Of a stretch of 64,000 nucleotides of DNA, positions 60,801-64,000 are shown in pieces; the stretch's first letter is position 1; every line of letters starts with the position of its first letter. The stretch lies in the NCBI GenBank assembly GCA_032358255.1, contig JAULBX010025941.1, positions 180,065 through 244,064 of the forward strand. The letters run 5' to 3'. This DNA is from Heterotrichella gracilis. Taxonomy: Eukaryota; Sar; Xanthophyceae; Tribonematales; Xanthonemataceae. The notes below the pieces were generated by a model. It saw only the letters and a list, made by a program, of their open reading frames with translations. It did no database searches and had not been told where the DNA came from. Position numbers and translations under genes: made by a program.

Positions 60801-62851
60801 CTGCGCAGGTGAGGGGGGCAGGGGCAGGGGACGGCAAAGCGCTGTGTGCATTGGCTGGGATGGGAATGGTGGGTGGAGGGTATAACAACCATGAGCTGCA
60901 CTGGCGCAAGAGCTGGGGAGCAAGCCTGCCGAATCACTCCATTTGTCAGCAAGCCTCCCATGCACACCCCCTGCTTTTCCTGTCACCCCCTCACGCCTCC
61001 CGCGCCCCGCTTCCCCGCAGGTACATTCGCACCGCCGTGGAGGTCGACCCCGAGCGCCCCGTGCTGGTTGACAAATACCTGGACCGCGCAGACGAGCTGG
61101 ACGTGGATGCGCTGGCTGACAAGGACGGCAACGTGGTCATCTGCGGCATCATGCAGCACATTGAGCAGGCAGGGGTGCACTCGGGTGACAGCGCCTGCTC
61201 CATCCCCCCGCAGACCATCAGCCAGGAGTGCCTGGAGGTTATCCGCGACTGGACTCCCCGCCTGGCCAAGGCGCTCAAGGTGGTGGGGCTCATCAACATA
61301 CAGTACGCAGTGCAGGACAACAAGGTGAGACAGGGAAGGGGGGGTGTGGGGGCTGGTAGGGGGTGTGTGGGGGCTGGTACAGGGCTGGAGCCAGCTGCTG
61401 GGGTCGGTGTCAGCGGGCTGTGCTACGGGGCTGCATGTGTGTAATGAGTGGCACCACTCGGGGTGCATGGTTGTCATGACAATTGGGTGGGGTGTCTGGG
61501 TGCCAGGGAAGTGGAGTAGGCCAGTGGGGAGATGTGCACAGCATGTGGCGGAGGGTGTGGTGTGCGCAAGTGGACAGGTGCACGTGGCAGCATGTGGCAG
61601 GTGCATGGTTCACCAACACCCTCCCTCATGCTCACCACCCCCTGCCCCCCAGGTGTACATCATTGAAGCCAACCCCCGCGCCTCCCGTACCGTTCCCTTT
61701 GTGGCCAAGGCCATCGGCCACCCCCTGGCCAAGTACGCATCCCTGCTCATGGCGGGCCAGTCCCTGTCCGACATTGACTTCACCACGGAGCCTGTGCTGA
61801 ACCACGTGGCTGTGAAGGAGTGCGTGCTGCCCTTTGACAAGTTCCCGGGCGCAGACACGCTGCTGGGGCCAGAGATGCGCTCCACCGGGGAGGTCATGGG
61901 CATCGACACCACCTTTGCAAAGGCGTATGCCAAGGCGGCCATGGCGGCAGGTAGGGGCCAGGCAGAGGGTTTTGGGATTGTGGTGCATGGTATTGACATT
62001 GGTGCGGGGTTTGTCAGTGGTGCATGCAGGGTGCGGTACATTCTTTATCATCATGGCAGCACTGCCTGCATGCACATAGGTAGCGCTGCCTGCATACAGG
62101 CAGTGCTGCTTAGACAAGGTGTGGGCTGTTGATGGCACACGAGCGCTCTTGATACCGCTCCAAGGGCTGACCCCTCCACCCCCCCTCCACCCCCCCTATA
62201 GGCAACAGCCTGCCCACCGAGGGCAACGTGTTCATCACCATGATTGACAAGTACAAGGAGGACATCGTGCCAATCGCGCGCGACCTGGCGGCCATGGGCT
62301 ACGGCATCATCGCCACCTCGGGCACTGCAAAGGCGCTGGTGGCCGCGGGTGTGGAGTGCGCCACTGTGCTCAAAATTAAGGAGGGTCGCCCCAACGCGCT
62401 TGACTTCATGAAGAACGGGGTCATCCAGATGATGTTCATCACCTCAACAGGTGGGTGGGGGCACTGGCAGTGGGTGACAGGACTACGCTTGTGCACATGG
62501 TTGCATGTTGACCGACCGCATACAGCTCTACTATTGCACGCGCGCATTGCAATCGCAGCTGCCAAAGTGGCGCTGGTCATGCCTCCACCTACGCATCTTT
62601 ATTACCCCTCGTGTGCGCCAGTGTGTGCTGAGTATACCCCCTACTACCCCACCCCAGGTGACGAGGGCGATGTGCGTGACGGGAGGGAGCTGCGCCGCCT
62701 GGCCCTTGCCAAGAAGGTGCCAATCGTGACAACCATCGCGGGTGCGAGCGCCACCGTGCAGGCGCTGCAGGGGCTCAAGTCTGGGCCCATGGAGCTGCTG
62801 CCGCTGCAGGACTACTTCCCAGACTATGCCAGGCACAACATCATGATGTAG
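55723..62851 (+). CDS. CARB: Carbamoyl-phosphate synthase large subunit, chloroplastic
   Basis: Makes carbamoyl phosphate from bicarbonate, ammonia (from the small subunit's glutaminase) and two ATP, feeding pyrimidine and arginine synthesis in the plastid. Seventeen exons, 55723-56196 to 62658-62851, in frame to 1,232 residues; E. coli CarB has 1,073. The first about 140 residues are a Ser/Ala/Arg-rich transit region. The enzyme starts [15 protein letters not shown]. First ATP-grasp half: [66 protein letters not shown]. Oligomerisation region: [21 protein letters not shown]. Second half: [81 protein letters not shown]. The MGS-like allosteric domain begins [13 protein letters not shown]. Both ATP-binding halves look intact. 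The ATG at 55723 is one of several in the leader; another lies in frame at about 55870. Confidence 0.96.
58136..58152. repeat. Interstitial telomere-type repeat (CCCTAAA) in a synthase intron
   Basis: CCTAAACCCTAAACCCTG, about two and a half units of the TTTAGGG repeat in reverse orientation, just before the acceptor of the exon at 58177. Confidence 0.8.
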
Positions 62852-64000
62852 GCTGCGCGCCGCTCCAGGTCATGTTGTAGGCAACCGGGGGTGGGGGTGG
62901 GGGGTGGGTGTGAGATGGAGTGAGAGTAGGCAGGTATAAAAGTGGCAAGCTTCAGGGCGGCTGCGATGGTGTTTTTGTTGTTTCCGATTTCTTGCACTGC
63001 AGTTGTCGCGACATGGGGTGCGTGCATCCCTGGAGCTGCGTGCCTACCTAAAATATGGGGTAGATTATTGTAGGAAACTGTGGGGAGATAAAGCCAGGAA
63101 GGGGCAGCGTGGAATAGAATAAGCATTGACATATTTTTCAGAATTTCACTCCTAGACAGCATGTTTGAGGCCCTCAGGCTACCAATATTGCACTGAATGC
63201 AGCGCATGCGCATGACATGACATAGTCGCTTTTTTTGCTTTTGTCAGTTCTAGCCAGCATTCAGCAATGAACATCCTTCTCCAGCGGCTGGCCCGCGGCA
63301 ACATGAAGCACTGCGTATCATGCAGCACCCGCCATGGTAATGACAGTGAGTCACTGTGGGTCTGGATTGGGGTGCGTTTAATACCGCCACAATGTGGCAG
63401 GCAGCATAATGGATCAGTTTATTTGTGGCCCAAGCGGCTTGTGATACTTTACTTACAATAGGCTATTCCCCTCATGTTGGCAAAGGTGGCCATGGTACCA
63501 TCACCGTGAGGCCCTCAGGAGCATGCTGAGCAACCAAATTGGATGATGCCATTGCATGGGCATCAATAATATGTGGCTGCCACCGCTGCAGTGTAATGAG
63601 ATTGTCATCATTATATATTGCAGAATTCTTTTAAGAAACTTTCTGAGAAAGAGGACGCACAGCGGCGTATTAAGAGCCTCTGGCTCGCACCAAGTTGGTT
63701 GAACCAGCCACTTCAACTACACTATACAGTCACGTGACAGTCACTACATAAATATTCGATTTGGAATTGCTTGAAATTAACTTCAACGCAATTATAAGTC
63801 TCAGTCTGCCAGGCTGAGATATGCAACCTGCACTTGCTGTGCATTTGCAGATTTGTAACTTGGAGGTAAAGTGCCCCAATAAATTCGGCAGTCATCGCAC
63901 AGTTGCCGCAGCCCGGCTCGAGGCTCGACCAGCACGCAGGACTGGCCACCCATCCCAGACCAGTTGGACTGGCCACACACCTCAGACAGGCTGGTTGGAG
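62852..64000. other. Right-edge region, no supported gene
   Basis: After the synthase stop there is its 3-prime region and about 1 kb of AT-rich sequence. A short open frame starts at ATG 63267 (MNILLQRLARGNMKHCVSC) and meets a possible donor GTGAGT near 63345, so it could be the first exon of a gene that continues outside the window; nothing confirms it. The last 70 bases contain two diverged GGACTGGCCAC(C/A)CA copies. Confidence 0.35.

Noticed and set aside
61340-61385. GGGTGTGGGGGCTGGTA repeated twice in a synthase intron
   Set aside because: Simple low-complexity intronic repeat; it does not cover an exon and resembles many other G-rich tracts here.
62050-62112. Three diverged GC(A/G)CTGCCTGCATGCA-like copies in a synthase intron
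   Set aside because: Imperfect and short, explained by the general abundance of TGCATGCA-like words.
63267-63345. Possible first exon of another gene at the right edge
   Set aside because: Coding bias and a donor are suggestive, but there is no continuation or homology in the window; mentioned only in the edge feature.
1-64000. CRISPR arrays, phage, insertion sequences, operons, rRNA or tRNA genes
   Set aside because: No regularly spaced repeats, transposase motifs, rRNA core sequences or convincing tRNA cloverleafs were noticed. The intron-rich genes are eukaryotic nuclear genes.

Overview
The window is nuclear DNA of a eukaryotic green alga (Chlorophyta). The evidence is intron-dense genes with short GT-AG introns, GC-rich coding exons beside more AT-rich introns and spacers, and several proteins with N-terminal organelle-targeting leaders. 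These include a plant-type chloroplast carbamoyl-phosphate synthase large subunit, a plastid-type ACT-domain protein and a bacterial-type rRNA methyltransferase. Short TTTAGGG-type telomere words sit inside introns. A WDR90/POC16-like centriole gene suggests a lineage that makes, or recently made, centrioles or flagella. The species cannot be named from the sequence. No operon, CRISPR array, rRNA, tRNA or intact transposon was seen.

Layout, left to right: farnesyltransferase beta (minus, 467-3755); RlmL-like rRNA methyltransferase (plus, 4376-8234); TM9/nonaspanin membrane protein (plus, 9101-11637); two-ACT-domain plastid protein (plus, 12792-14043); CCA-adding tRNA nucleotidyltransferase (minus, 14674-20980) with a complete UBP6/USP14-type deubiquitinase gene (plus, 17283-19411) inside one of its introns; a lysine-rich nuclear protein with a SANT/Myb-like segment and a forkhead-like winged-helix segment (plus, 21693-24207); FAM98 protein (minus, 25461-27960); GNAT acetyltransferase (plus, 28403-28969); an unrecognised 320-residue protein (minus, 29823-31050); mitochondrial carrier (plus, 31514-33743); RTEL1 helicase (minus, 34919-43574); TPR protein (plus, 44160-46877); WDR90/POC16 (plus, 47540-55058); carbamoyl-phosphate synthase large subunit (plus, 55723-62851). 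The last 1.1 kb holds no gene I can support.

Most gene models were checked by splice phase: candidate exons were joined at GT-AG sites and the frame followed across every junction. Farnesyltransferase, methyltransferase, TM9, ACT, UBP6, SANT/winged helix, FAM98, carrier, TPR, the unrecognised gene and the synthase all close in frame from ATG to stop. The CCA gene has one unresolved 3-prime junction, RTEL1 one uncertain exon end, and WDR90 several approximate internal exons.

Every minus-strand gene has its 5-prime end facing a plus-strand gene across 440-720 bases, giving five head-to-head pairs that could share promoters. Functionally the window mixes housekeeping genes: tRNA and rRNA maturation, protein prenylation and deubiquitination, genome maintenance, pyrimidine/arginine synthesis, membrane traffic, metabolite transport and centriole structure. 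The most unusual items are the nested UBP6 gene, the forkhead-like domain in a green alga, the insertion in farnesyltransferase beta, the orphan four-exon gene, and a palindrome-rich spacer at 24.3-25.1 kb with a perfect 26-base-arm foldback.
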